Shown in pieces: positions 1 through 8,539 of a stretch of 43,058 nt of DNA. The first letter of the stretch is position 1, and each line of letters starts with the position of its first letter. Position numbers and translations under genes: made by a program. The stretch is from Alphaproteobacteria bacterium (GTDB lineage: Bacteria > Pseudomonadota > Alphaproteobacteria > UBA828). The notes under the pieces are model-generated. The model saw nothing but the letters and a program-made list of their open reading frames with translations. It made no database searches and had not been told where the DNA came from. The stretch is taken from positions 1-43,058 of the forward strand of contig JAJDUK010000080.1 in NCBI GenBank assembly GCA_022826665.1, read 5' to 3'.

Positions 1-89
1 AGCAACTTCCCGCGCTGTTCGGCGAGATCGTTGTGAGCCTGCGCTGCCATGCCGGACTCCGTCTGTATCCGAATATAGGAAACAGACAT
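1..89 (-). CDS. Possible N-terminus of the IS transposase (partial)
   Basis: An open frame starts at ATG 89 (MSVSYIRIQTE...) and runs off the left edge after about 29 codons, pointing into the element. It lies about 50 bp inside the terminal repeat, where a transposase would be expected to begin. The residues are too few to recognise a family on their own. A second ATG lies 13 codons further in. The assignment rests on position and orientation only: it reads in the same direction as the transposase tail at the right edge. Confidence 0.3.
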   Translation of the reverse strand, partial: MSVSYIRIQTESGMAAQAHNDLAEQRGKL

Positions 90-140
90 CGTAGCGTGAA
101 CATGGCATTTCTCAAACTCGCAAAATCAGGACGTGCACCC
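1..140 (-). mobile_element. 5' end of an insertion sequence (ISKra4-like), cut by the window edge
   Basis: Read on the minus strand from 140 towards 1, the stretch opens GGGTGCACGTCCTGATTTTG. This closely matches the plus-strand start at 42919, GGGTGTACGTCTGATTTGTG, so the two are imperfect terminal inverted repeats of the same kind of element. The neighbouring phosphatase gene loses homology exactly here, which marks the junction at about 140/141. The family is assigned from the transposase tail at the other end of the window. No matching target-site duplication is obvious between the two outer flanks. Confidence 0.65.
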
Positions 141-1239
141 CATCGCTCACGAAGCGGTAAAGGAATTCGCCCCGTTCGTCGTCGCCCAAGTACACCACCA
201 CCCGCCCGTCGGCGGCGAGCGTCACCTCCGCGTTCTCGTGCTTGAAGCGGCCGAGCGCCGTGCGCTTCTTCGGCGTGGACGCGGGATCCAAGGGATCGAT
301 CTCCACCACGTAGCCGGCGCGGTGCGGCTCGTTGGGATGCTTGGAGACGTCGAAGCGCTCATCCGTCATCGCCCAGCCGTAGCCGCGGTCCTCCGCCTTG
401 ATGCCGTAGCGCTTGAAGCCGGCGGGCAGCGCGAAGTCGGGATCGCTGGACGAAAAGTAGCCGTTGAAGTTCTCCTCGCAGGCGAGATAGGTGCCCCAGA
501 GTGTGCGCCCGTTGCCGCAGTTGTTCCAGGTGCCGAGCGCGGTGGTGCCGTCGGGGTCGGCGGCGGTCTTTACTAGATCGTGGCCGCGCGCGGGTCCGGT
601 GATCTCCATCGGCGTGTCCGGGGTGATGCGGCGGTTGTAGGGCGAATCCTGGACGATCCCCCAGACGCCGCCCTGTTGCGCGATTTCGACGACGGAGACC
701 CCGTGCGTGGCTTTGCTCTTGCGCACGTCGTCCTCGGTCTCCGGCTTCCCTGACTCGCGGTTCGCGAACGCGATGCCGAGGTTCGTGTACTCGTTGTTTA
801 CGGCGAGCACGCTGCGGCCCTCATGGGCGAAGAGCGCCATGCCGTCGCAGTTGTCGCCGAAGGCGGCCTCCTGGCTCTCGCCGGTGCCGCGGCTCGTATG
901 GTCGAAGGCGGCGCCGTTCGACCAGAGCGGATCGCCCCAGCGGGCCACCACCTGCCAGCTATAGCCCTCGGGCACCGTGACCGTGTCGAGGCCGTTGGCG
1001 GCAACCGGCGTGAAGTCGAGGCCCGCCGCCCCGACACGGGCTGGGGACGCCGCCATGCCGCCGGCACCCAGCACGAACGCGCTCACGCCGAATGCAGCGC
1101 CACCTTCCAGAAAGCCGCGTCGCGAGATCGCCCTCTCGGTGAGCCGCTCGAAGTCGGTTGGTGAGGCGTCCCGGTCGATCATGTCGCCGGCATCGTCCTG
1201 TGAGACCGCGTCGCGCGCGGCCACTGCGTCGTCACGCAT
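112..1239 (-). pseudogene. PhoX/DUF839-family alkaline phosphatase, 3' part lost to an IS
   Basis: This family comprises exported metal-dependent phosphomonoesterases. The start at 1239 is chosen for a GGGAG box six bases upstream; two other in-frame ATGs lie at 1245 and 1272. Near residue 40 is a Tat signal (SRRGFLEGG followed by a hydrophobic Ala/Gly/Val stretch). The PhoX core then follows, including NEPHRAGYVVEIDP and GRFKHENAEV. Homology stops at FLYRFVSDG, and the last eight codons (VHVLILRV) are read from the insertion-sequence end before a TGA. PhoX proteins usually have 550-700 residues, so about 40 percent is missing. The product is probably non-functional. It is transcribed towards the IS with no partner gene nearby. 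Confidence 0.85.
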
Positions 1240-1422
1240 GTCCATCTCCCGTGGTCGAATGAAGCTACGCACTTAGCCCGCGCCGCCCATCCGGCGCTGC
1301 AGGTGCGACCGGAAATAGCGGCAGCCGGTTACGGCCCGTCGGCACTCGTGTGACAGTCTCGTGACGCCGCAAGTCCCCAGAGCGTCATCGCCCGCACCGC
1401 CGCCCCTTACCCTGGCCCGCGT

Positions 1423-2478
1423 CTACAATCTCCAACGGAGCGCGACGTGCAGGCCGGTGTCGGGCGCGGCATGAAACGTGCCATCGTCCTCGGTGACCGC
1501 AATTTCCAGTGTCATGTCCTCGCTGAATCGCCACGATCCTCCCATCCCGATCATGACGACGGGGTCCGACAGCGGAGAAACGGCGGAGGCACCGTAGGGT
1601 GAGGAATAAACGTCGACCTGCGTCGTCAGGTTGAAGTCTGCCGATAGTTGCCAGGTCACGCCGAAGCGCCCGAAGGCGATGAACCGGCCGCCAATGCCCG
1701 GTAGATTTGGCGGCGCTTGACCGACCAGAAGCCCCAGCGTCGCGCTGTAGAGCCACTCGCGCGAGGCGGTCGATGCCGACAGAGAGCCCGAGGTTTCGGC
1801 CCAGGCCGAAACCGAAAAACCTCCCGATCCGGTCAAATCGCCTTCATCGCCGGTAGGGAGCTTCAGCATGCTCCGCAGTGTCATGCCGTCGTTCGAAAAC
1901 GGCGGCGACGGCAGCGCATAGCCCAAGCCGAGGCTCACGTCCCCGGCAGAAGAGACGCTGCTTTCGATATCGACATGGGTCCCGTCGCTATCGGCGTAGA
2001 TCAGCGTCAGGCGGTCACGCGGGGTGATGAGACGATCACCTTGAGGGAGGCCGAAAGTTCGGTGCCACTCCTCGATGAAGCTATCCAGACTGCCGGGCTT
2101 GTGCGACACGAAGGAAAGATCCAGCAGATACTCCCAGCCGTTCCCAAATCCATGGCGGAGCGAGAGAGCTTGCCTGTGCGTCTCCCCATCGATCAGCACG
2201 ATTTCCTGGCCGGACGTCCCTCCACGCAAGTGTGACGCTAAGTCCATCGACGCGACCAGTTCCGATGAGCCCGGCGCCAGCACCGGCGTGCCGAAGGAAC
2301 TCGGTACCCCGTACAACATGTGAAACGGGTTCAGATTTACGATGCGCAGCGGTGTCGCGATGCTGCGTTCGTCTGCTTCTTCGGCTGCAGTCGCGCCCGA
2401 CGAGAAGACGGACATCGTCAGGGCGCACACGAGTCCGAGACACGCGCCCGCGAGGGCCCGGCCTCGTGAGAATCTCAC
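1423..2478 (-). CDS. DUF3187 family outer-membrane-type protein
   Basis: This 351-residue protein matches the DUF3187 family by its opening NLNPFHMLYGVP, the Gly-rich alternating strands, and an aromatic/Leu-terminated C-terminus (HVALRWRL) typical of outer-membrane beta barrels. The frame is open far upstream, inside the hydroxylase gene. The GTG at 2478 is chosen because it gives a Sec signal peptide: RFSRGR, then ALAGACLGLVCALTMSVF, with cleavage near ATAA. No strong ribosome-binding site is visible. It lies 47 nt downstream of the molybdenum hydroxylase operon on the same strand and may be co-transcribed. No ligand can be named; a passive channel or a stand-alone barrel are both possible. 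Confidence 0.75.
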   Translation of the reverse strand: MRFSRGRALAGACLGLVCALTMSVFSSGATAAEEADERSIATPLRIVNLNPFHMLYGVPSSFGTPVLAPGSSELVASMDLASHLRGGTSGQEIVLIDGETHRQALSLRHGFGNGWEYLLDLSFVSHKPGSLDSFIEEWHRTFGLPQGDRLITPRDRLTLIYADSDGTHVDIESSVSSAGDVSLGLGYALPSPPFSNDGMTLRSMLKLPTGDEGDLTGSGGFSVSAWAETSGSLSASTASREWLYSATLGLLVGQAPPNLPGIGGRFIAFGRFGVTWQLSADFNLTTQVDVYSSPYGASAVSPLSDPVVMIGMGGSWRFSEDMTLEIAVTEDDGTFHAAPDTGLHVALRWRL

Positions 2479-2525
2479 CGGAAGCAAGTCGAAAACCGGC
2501 TCGTGCTCAGACAGTCGTGTCCCGT

Positions 2526-3539
2526 TCAGCCGCCGGCTTGCGCCCTCTTCTCGTCGAGGGCGCGGAGGATGACCTCGGGCGTCACCGGAATCTGGGTGAT
2601 GCGCACGTCGAGCGCGTTGTTGATGGCGTTCACAATGGCCGGGATCGGGCCATTTGTCACCATCTCGCCCACTCCCTTGCCGCCGTAGGGGCCGCTTTCC
2701 GCCGGGTACTCCAGCACCTCGCAGGTGACCTCGGGCATCTCCGACGCGCCGGGCTGGAGATAGTTTTGGAAATCCACCGGCGCAGGATCGATAGCCGGAT
2801 AGCCGGGCGCGGTGGTCTCGTAGAGCGCGTGGCCGATGCCCATCCAGGAACCGCCCACGATCTGGCCCTTCACGAGGTCGGGGTTCACCTGCTGGCCCAC
2901 CTCGTAGACGCTCTTCATGTCGAGCACCTCGACCATGCCCGTCTCGGTATCGACCTCGACCTCGACGATGGTGCAGGCATGGGCCTGGGTCGAATCCGGG
3001 TCGCACTCTCCGGTCTCCGGGTCCATCGGGCTCGGCGGCTTGAGGTAGGCGCCGCGCCCGGCGATGGTCTTGCCGTAGCCGAAGTGGGCGGCGCCCGCGA
3101 CCTCGCCGACCGAGACCGACCTCTCGGCCACGCCCTTAATGTGGATGTTGCCGTCGCCGTCGGTCTCCAGGTCCTCCGGGCTCGCCTCCAGCAGCTCGCC
3201 CGCGACCTCCAGCATCGCCTTGCGCGCCTCCTGCGCCGCCATCACCACCGCGTTGCCCGCGCGATGCGTGGTGCGGCTCGCGAAGGTGCCAGTGCAGTGG
3301 GGGCCGGTGTCGGTATCGGCGGTCTCCACCACGATGCTCTCGTAGGGGACGCCCAGGGTCTCCGCCGCGATCTGCGCCAGCACGGTCCTGAGGCCCTGGC
3401 CGAGATCGACGCTCGCCATGGTGACGACGAAGTCGCCCGCCGGAGTCATGTGGATCAGCGACTGGGTGGGGTCGCCGCCCAGGTGCATTCCGGTCGGATA
3501 ATTCACGGCCGCGAAGCCGGTGCCCCTTACCTTGGCCAT
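2526..3539 (-). CDS. Molybdenum hydroxylase, molybdopterin-binding subunit, C-terminal half (NdhM-like)
   Basis: These 337 residues correspond to the second half of the xanthine dehydrogenase/aldehyde oxidase large subunit. They include the molybdopterin-binding regions (ASVDLGQGL near 43, TGTFASRTT near 83) and the catalytic Glu of the GKGVGE motif at residue 292. The ATG shares one base with the stop of the N-terminal half (TGATG), so translation is probably coupled. In most relatives both halves form one chain of about 770 residues. A separate medium subunit is known in nicotinate dehydrogenase of Eubacterium barkeri (NdhM). The sequence shows a hydroxylase that adds a water-derived oxygen to a heterocycle or aldehyde; the substrate cannot be read from it. 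Confidence 0.85.
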   Translation of the reverse strand: MAKVRGTGFAAVNYPTGMHLGGDPTQSLIHMTPAGDFVVTMASVDLGQGLRTVLAQIAAETLGVPYESIVVETADTDTGPHCTGTFASRTTHRAGNAVVMAAQEARKAMLEVAGELLEASPEDLETDGDGNIHIKGVAERSVSVGEVAGAAHFGYGKTIAGRGAYLKPPSPMDPETGECDPDSTQAHACTIVEVEVDTETGMVEVLDMKSVYEVGQQVNPDLVKGQIVGGSWMGIGHALYETTAPGYPAIDPAPVDFQNYLQPGASEMPEVTCEVLEYPAESGPYGGKGVGEMVTNGPIPAIVNAINNALDVRITQIPVTPEVILRALDEKRAQAGG

Positions 3540-4885
3540 CAGCTTGCCTTTCTGTCCCAGGAGGTCATCGCTTGGTAATCCGCCGGGAGATCGTGACCTG
3601 CAAGCCTTGCCGCCGCCTGGATGGTCTCCACCATCGCCGCGTCCTCGTTGACCTTGCGGTGCGCGCGCATGTCGCCGTTGCGGTAGGCGTTGAGCAGCCG
3701 CAGCTGCCACGGATCCATGCCGATAGTCTTGGCGACCTTGTCCATCTGCAACTCGATGGCGAAGGAGGCCGCCATGACACCGAAGCCCCGCATGGCGCTC
3801 GACGGCGGCCGGTTTGTGAACACCACTCGCGCATCGACCCAGACGTTGGGGATGGTGTAGGGCCCCGGCATGTGGCCCGCGTGTTTCATCGAGCCGTAGG
3901 AGCTGAAGCGCAGATAGGCGCCGGAATCCTGATAGGAGGTGATCTTGCGGGCGACGATGCGTCCGTCGTTCATCACCCCGTCCTTGATGAAGAGGCGCCA
4001 AGCGGAGCGGGTGGAGGAGACCTGCATCTCCTCCTCCCGCGTGTACTTGAACTTGACCGGCCGCCCGGTCCTCATCGCGGCCAGCACCGAGATCGGCTCG
4101 ACCGCCACATCCACCTTGCCGCCAAAGCCGCCGCCCACGGTACCGCCGAGGAAGCGCAGCTTGCCCGGCGCCAGACCGAGGATGGCCGCGGTGTTGTCGC
4201 GGGCGAAGTGCACGGCCTGCGTGTTGGTGTGCACCGTGATGCGCCCGTCGCCGCCGGGCTTGGCGATGCAGCCGTTGGTCTCCATCGGCGCCTGCTCGAT
4301 GGGGCTGGTTTGGTACTTGTCCTCGACGATGTGGTCGGCCTCGGCGAAGCCCTGCTCGACATCGCCGAAGCGAATCTGCGCGGCCGCGTGGTCGTCCGGA
4401 TAGATGTAGTGGTTGTTCGGCCAATGGGCGGTCAGCGCCGGCGCCTCACCGGACATCGCCTCCTCCACGTCGAACACGCCGGGGAGCGGGTCGTACTCGA
4501 CCTCCACCTTGGCGGCGCCGGCGCGGGCGGCCTCGGCACTCTCGCCGATGACGGCGACGATGGGCTCGCCCCGCCAGCGCACCTTGTCGAAGGCGAGGAT
4601 CGGCTCGTCCTCGGGCCCGACGCCGACGGCGGCAAGCCCGTTCCACACCTTCTTGCCGGGCAGGTCCTCGTGGGTGAGGACGCAGACCACGCCGGGGCTC
4701 GCCTCGGCCGCGCTGGTGTCCACGCGCACGATGTTGGCGTGGGGCTCCGCGCTCCGGTGCATCTTGAGATGCAGCATGCGCGGGTAGTGGACGTCCTCGT
4801 AGTAGGTGGTCTGGCCGCGCGCGTGGCTTTCGAGGTCGCGCTGCCCGACGTTCCGGCCGACGACGCCGAGTTCCTTCATCGACAT
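3539..4885 (-). CDS. Molybdenum hydroxylase, molybdopterin-binding subunit, N-terminal half (NdhL-like)
   Basis: These 448 residues form the first half of the large subunit: the aldehyde oxidase/xanthine dehydrogenase a/b hammerhead domain (about 20-145), then the molybdopterin-binding domain with GGGFGGK at 251-257 and AMRGFG further on. It ends cleanly at SWDRKAS with a TGA, and the next gene starts in the overlapping TGATG. Start: the ATG at 4885 overlaps the stop of the Fe-S subunit (TAATG). A second ATG two codons later is possible. Because it lacks the catalytic Glu, it must pair with the downstream subunit. The frame change coincides with a proper stop and start, which argues for a real split rather than a reading error. 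Confidence 0.85.
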   Translation of the reverse strand: MSMKELGVVGRNVGQRDLESHARGQTTYYEDVHYPRMLHLKMHRSAEPHANIVRVDTSAAEASPGVVCVLTHEDLPGKKVWNGLAAVGVGPEDEPILAFDKVRWRGEPIVAVIGESAEAARAGAAKVEVEYDPLPGVFDVEEAMSGEAPALTAHWPNNHYIYPDDHAAAQIRFGDVEQGFAEADHIVEDKYQTSPIEQAPMETNGCIAKPGGDGRITVHTNTQAVHFARDNTAAILGLAPGKLRFLGGTVGGGFGGKVDVAVEPISVLAAMRTGRPVKFKYTREEEMQVSSTRSAWRLFIKDGVMNDGRIVARKITSYQDSGAYLRFSSYGSMKHAGHMPGPYTIPNVWVDARVVFTNRPPSSAMRGFGVMAASFAIELQMDKVAKTIGMDPWQLRLLNAYRNGDMRAHRKVNEDAAMVETIQAAARLAGHDLPADYQAMTSWDRKAS

Positions 4886-5376
4886 TAGCTCGCCTCCTCC
4901 CCGGTATCCGAGAGCGCTTGCGCGGCCTGTTGCACCGCGCGGACGATGGGCGCGAACCCGGTGCAGCGACAAAGATTGCCAGAGAGCCCCTCCACGATCT
5001 CGTCGCGGCTGGGCGCCGGGTTGCGGTCCAACAGCGCCTTCGCCGCCATCACCATGCCGGCGGTGCAGTAGCCGCACTGCGCCGCATAGTTCTCGACGAA
5101 CGCCTGCTGCAGCGGCACGATCGCGTTGGTCGCGTTGAGGCCTTCGAGCGTGGTCACCTCGGCGCCCTCGGCCCGCTCGGCGAGCGTCAGGCAGGAGAGG
5201 CGGAGCTCCCCATCCACCAGCACCGAGCAGCTGCCGCAGCCGCCCTGGCCGCAGCCGCTCTTGACTGCGGTAAGTTCGAGAGTGTCACGCAGCACGTCCT
5301 GCAGCGTTGCCAGCGGCTGGATTATTACCGCTTCGTCACGGCCGTTGACCGTGAGGCGTATCAGCTTGTCTTCCAT
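4885..5376 (-). CDS. Molybdenum hydroxylase, [2Fe-2S] subunit
   Basis: This is the electron-transfer subunit (163 residues) of the hydroxylase. The N-terminal ferredoxin-type cluster uses Cys42, 47, 50 and 62 (GCGQGGCGSC). The C-terminal helical cluster uses Cys101, 104, 136 and 138 (CGYCTAGM and NLCRCTGF). All eight ligands are present and the length is normal for the family. Electrons pass from the molybdenum centre through these clusters to the FAD subunit encoded just upstream. The gene lies 22 nt after the FAD subunit and overlaps the large subunit by one base. It is probably cytoplasmic: no signal sequence is seen on any subunit. Confidence 0.93.
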   Translation of the reverse strand: MEDKLIRLTVNGRDEAVIIQPLATLQDVLRDTLELTAVKSGCGQGGCGSCSVLVDGELRLSCLTLAERAEGAEVTTLEGLNATNAIVPLQQAFVENYAAQCGYCTAGMVMAAKALLDRNPAPSRDEIVEGLSGNLCRCTGFAPIVRAVQQAAQALSDTGEEAS

Positions 5377-5398
5377 CGTTGCCTCCCGCTCAACGTCG

Positions 5399-6214
5399 TC
5401 AGGCGAGCACCGCCAGCACTCGGCCGACGAAGACGCCGGTCATGCGCCGGCGATACCAGTCGGTCGCGACCGCGTCGGTCTGGGGCGCGACCGCGGCTTC
5501 GGCTGCCTGGGCCGCCGCCGTTATCGCCGCGTCGTCCAGGCTCGAGCCGATCACCGCCTGCTCTGCCGCCGGGCAGCGGAGAGGGTGCGCGTGCGCGCCG
5601 CTGAGCGCGATCCTGGCGTCCGACACGGTGCCGCCGTCCTTCTGCACGCAGGCCGCAACGGTAACCACCGAGGGCGTCGAGTAGCGCCGCCGCGCGCACT
5701 TCATGTAGGCGGCGGCTCCCGCCAGCGCGTCCAGCTCGATCCGGGTCAGCAGGCCGGTCCGGGGCGGGGCGCCGTCCGTCCAGCCGGCGTAGAAGTCCTC
5801 GATGGATTGTGTGGTCTCGCCGTCGGCGGTCGCGAAGACCAGCCGCGCGCCGAGGGCGAGCAGCGCAGGTGCGAGATCGCCGAAGGGCGCGCGGGCAAAC
5901 AGGTTGCCGCCGACCGTCGCCATGTTCTGCACCGCCGGCCCGCCGATCTCGCGGGTGGCGGCCTGGAGCGCCGGAATCGGCACGGCCTCGCGCAGCACGC
6001 TCAGCGGAACCGCCGCTCCGATCGACCAGCCGTCATCGCGCGACACCACCTTGTCGAGGCCGAGGCGGTCCACCCCGATCAGGTAGCCGCCATCCGACGG
6101 GTACGTCTCGCGCATCAGGCTGGTGCCGCCTGCGAGCACCGCTGCCGCAGCACCGTGGCGCGCGATCAGATCGGCCGCTTCGTCGATCGAGCCGGGCCGA
6201 AGCAACTCTGGCAT
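5399..6214 (-). CDS. Molybdenum hydroxylase, FAD-binding subunit
   Basis: This 271-residue member of the CO dehydrogenase flavoprotein/medium-subunit family is the first gene of the FAD, Fe-S, large, medium unit. The FAD pyrophosphate is held by AGGTSL (28-33) and TVGGNL (100-105), both intact. It passes electrons from the iron-sulfur subunit to the final acceptor. The order FAD, Fe-S, L, M is that of ndhFSLM. The gene faces the aminotransferase across a 193-bp divergent spacer that holds a hairpin and a copy of the dispersed repeat. Confidence 0.92.
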   Translation of the reverse strand: MPELLRPGSIDEAADLIARHGAAAAVLAGGTSLMRETYPSDGGYLIGVDRLGLDKVVSRDDGWSIGAAVPLSVLREAVPIPALQAATREIGGPAVQNMATVGGNLFARAPFGDLAPALLALGARLVFATADGETTQSIEDFYAGWTDGAPPRTGLLTRIELDALAGAAAYMKCARRRYSTPSVVTVAACVQKDGGTVSDARIALSGAHAHPLRCPAAEQAVIGSSLDDAAITAAAQAAEAAVAPQTDAVATDWYRRRMTGVFVGRVLAVLA

Positions 6215-6238
6215 GGACGTCCCCCCTCCGTCCGTTAC

Positions 6239-6295
6239 TGAGACGCGGGCCGGATATTAGCCCGCCTGTCTCACCAAGGTCACGGCCTGCGTCGC
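6239..6295. repeat. Hairpin and half-copy of the dispersed fold-back repeat
   Basis: TGAGACGCGGGC (6239-6250) can pair with GCCCGCCTGTCTCA (6260-6273), a 12-bp stem with a two-base bulge. The segment from 6257 to 6295 matches 35 of 39 bases of the left arm of the fold-back element at 12815. It sits between the divergent hydroxylase and aminotransferase genes, so it could act as a transcription barrier or simply be a repeat insertion. There is no T-run for a standard terminator. Confidence 0.6.
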
Positions 6296-6407
6296 GTCGC
6301 GCGGAACGCGCGCGGAGCACGCGATGCGCGCGGGCGTGCGCTCTGACCTTGCCGCGCCGCTGGCAGGGCGAGTATCGTCCGCCGCGCAAGCGATGACGAG
6401 GCGCGAC

Positions 6408-7787
6408 ATGGCAACGAAGCTCGACGTGAGCGGCCGAAATCTCGACCTGGAAAGCGCGGTTGACGAGGTAAAGGCGCGCTATGTGAGCGCCAATCCCGCA
6501 AGCCGGGCGCAATACGAGCGGGCGAAACAGAGCCTGCCCGGCGGCAACACCCGCACCGGCATGTTCTACACGCCCTTCCCGCTCGCGATCGAGAAGGCGG
6601 CCGGCGCGACGCTGATCGACGTCGACGGCCACACCTACACCGATTTCGTCGGCGACTTCTCCGCCGGCCTTTACGGCCATTCGCATCCCGTGATTCGCGA
6701 GGCCCTGATGGCGGCCCTCGACGACGGGATGGCCTACGGCTCGTCGAGCCCCTACGAGGAGCGGCTGGCGACGCTCGTCTGCGCCCGTTTCTCTTCCATC
6801 GAACAGGTGCGGTTTACCAACTCGGGCACCGAGGCCAACACCATGGCGCTGGTCACCGCCCGCGCGGTCAGCGGCAAGGACCTGGTCATGGTGTTCGAAG
6901 GCGCCTATCACGGCGGCACCATCTACTTCGGCCGCAAAAGCGCGCCGATCAACATGCCCTTCCCCTTCCTCATCGCGCCCTACAACGACCCGGAGGAGGC
7001 GACGCGCCTAATCGCTGAGAATGCGGACCGTCTCGCCTGTGTGCTGGCTGAGCCAATGCAGGGGGCGTCCGGTGCGATTCCGGGCGATGTGGACTTTCTG
7101 CGGGCGTTGCGCGAGGCCTGCACCGCCCACGGCGTGCTGCTGATCTTCGACGAGGTGATGACGTCGCGGGTTGCCCCCAACGGGCGCCAGGGGCAGCTCG
7201 GGATCACCCCCGACTTGACGACGCTCGGCAAATACATCGGTGGCGGCATCTCCTGCGGCGCCTTCGGCGGCCCGGCCGAGATCATGTCGCGCTACGATCC
7301 GTCGAAGCCCGGTGCCTTCGTCCACCACGGCACCTTCAACAACAACGTGCTGATGCTCAGGGCTGGCGCCGCCGGGCTCGAGAAGGTCTTCACGCCGGAG
7401 GTGCAGGTCGCGCTCAGCGAGTCAGGCATTGCCTTGCGCGACGCCCTCAATGGCCTCGCCGCCAAGCACGGGGCACCCTTCCAGGTCACCGGGCTCGGCT
7501 CGATCATGACGATACACTTCCAGAGCGAGCCTCTGCGCTCCATCCGCGACATCCAGCCCAGGGACGAGCGCCTGCGCCAGCTCCTGCATCTCTATCTGAT
7601 CGACAAGGGGTTCTTCACCACCCGGCGCGGGTATATGGCGCTGTCACTGCTCATCACCGAGGCCGATTGCGCGGGCCTGACCCAGGCGATCGACGACTTC
7701 CTGGCCCACCACGGCCATCTGCTCGATACTGCCCCTGAGGAAGCGCCAGTCGACGTTTGGCCGGCGGCCGCCGGCGCCACCACCTAG
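6408..7787 (+). CDS. Class III aminotransferase, glutamate-1-semialdehyde aminomutase-like
   Basis: A PLP enzyme of 459 residues in fold type I, subgroup III. Visible are SGTEANTMA (139-147) in the phosphate-binding region, AYHGG (166-170), the cofactor Asp248 in IFDEVMTSR, and the Schiff-base Lys275 in TLGKYIGGG. The start at 6408 is preceded by GAGG seven bases upstream; an ATG at 6393 is the alternative. It resembles GSA aminomutase in outline, but the context (a SnoaL-like partner, opposite a molybdenum hydroxylase) suggests catabolism of an amino compound rather than haem synthesis. The substrate is unknown. The next gene follows after 13 nt. Confidence 0.88.
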   Translation: MATKLDVSGRNLDLESAVDEVKARYVSANPASRAQYERAKQSLPGGNTRTGMFYTPFPLAIEKAAGATLIDVDGHTYTDFVGDFSAGLYGHSHPVIREALMAALDDGMAYGSSSPYEERLATLVCARFSSIEQVRFTNSGTEANTMALVTARAVSGKDLVMVFEGAYHGGTIYFGRKSAPINMPFPFLIAPYNDPEEATRLIAENADRLACVLAEPMQGASGAIPGDVDFLRALREACTAHGVLLIFDEVMTSRVAPNGRQGQLGITPDLTTLGKYIGGGISCGAFGGPAEIMSRYDPSKPGAFVHHGTFNNNVLMLRAGAAGLEKVFTPEVQVALSESGIALRDALNGLAAKHGAPFQVTGLGSIMTIHFQSEPLRSIRDIQPRDERLRQLLHLYLIDKGFFTTRRGYMALSLLITEADCAGLTQAIDDFLAHHGHLLDTAPEEAPVDVWPAAAGATT

Positions 7788-7800
7788 TGAGGGAGAACGA

Positions 7801-8199
7801 ATGAACGATAGTGAACGCCGCAATCTCGCGGTGATTACCGAGGTCTGCGACGCCTATAACCGGCACGACGTGGAGGGCATTGTCCGGCACTTCGCCGAGG
7901 ACTCGTCCTGGCTGCTCTCGCGCGGCGTGCCGCCCGAGGGAGGGCGCGCAAGAGGGATAGACGAGATCCGCGCCATGGCGCACAAGCGCTTTCGTACCAT
8001 CCCAGACATGTACTGGCACATTCGCAGCCACTGGGTCGGCGGCAACCGGGGCTGCTCCGAGTGGACCGTCACTGGCACCGAATCCAACGGCAACAAGATC
8101 AACTGGCTCGGCTGCGACATCTGGGAGCTGAACGACGACGGCAAGATCGTCACCAAGGACACCTACTGGAAGTTTGCGGGCGAGGAGCCGCCGGAATAG
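7801..8199 (+). CDS. SnoaL/NTF2-like fold protein
   Basis: A small 132-residue cytoplasmic protein of the nuclear transport factor 2-like superfamily. It has the typical N-terminal helix (VCDAYNRHDVEGIVRHFAED), the conserved middle segment GIDEIRAMAHKRF, and C-terminal beta strands rich in Trp. Such proteins are hydrolases, isomerases or binding proteins, and the sequence does not decide which. The start has an excellent site (GAGGGAG, six bases before ATG). It is co-directional with the aminotransferase and 13 nt behind it, so the two probably work on the same substrate. Confidence 0.8.
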   Translation: MNDSERRNLAVITEVCDAYNRHDVEGIVRHFAEDSSWLLSRGVPPEGGRARGIDEIRAMAHKRFRTIPDMYWHIRSHWVGGNRGCSEWTVTGTESNGNKINWLGCDIWELNDDGKIVTKDTYWKFAGEEPPE

Positions 8200-8274
8200 G
8201 CACGGCGGCCTGTTGTTGACAGCGTTCCGACCGGCTCTGTAAACAGCAGGGCCGCGCCGGCGCGGGACACCGCC

Positions 8275-8367
8275 GGAGGGATGGCCGAGTGGTCGAAGGC
8301 GGCGGTTTGCTAAACCGTTGTACGGTGACAAGCCGTACCGTGGGTTCGAATCCCACTCCCTCCGCCA
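8275..8367 (+). tRNA. tRNA-Ser(GCT)
   Basis: A complete cloverleaf is visible. The acceptor stem GGAGGGA (8275-8281) pairs with TCCCTCC (8357-8363), followed by a G discriminator and an encoded CCA. The anticodon GCT lies in GGTTTGCTAAACC. The long variable arm (TACGG loop CCGTA) is the class II arm expected for serine, and the T loop reads GGTTCGAATCC. Confidence 0.97.
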
Positions 8368-8539
8368 CCCCTCTTCCGTAAGCTACTGTAATAGACGGGT
8401 TTGCGTTGATCGGACTGCACGTCGCCCCGTTCTTGTTCCCAAACTGAAATCGGATTATTCGATATGTCCCGCCACCTCGCGGGGCGGTGACCAACGTCCC
8501 CGAAGAGTCTCGAATTCGCCGGATTAAAGGTCGTGGATC

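Noticed and set aside
2479-3006. The long open frame upstream of the DUF3187 gene as part of its coding region
   Set aside because: It overlaps the hydroxylase medium-subunit gene in another frame and lacks similarity; the signal peptide begins at 2478.
3539-3541. The frame change in the hydroxylase large subunit read as a frameshift error
   Set aside because: The junction is a proper TGATG stop/start, both proteins have sensible ends, and separate L and M subunits are known in this enzyme family. A read check is still listed.
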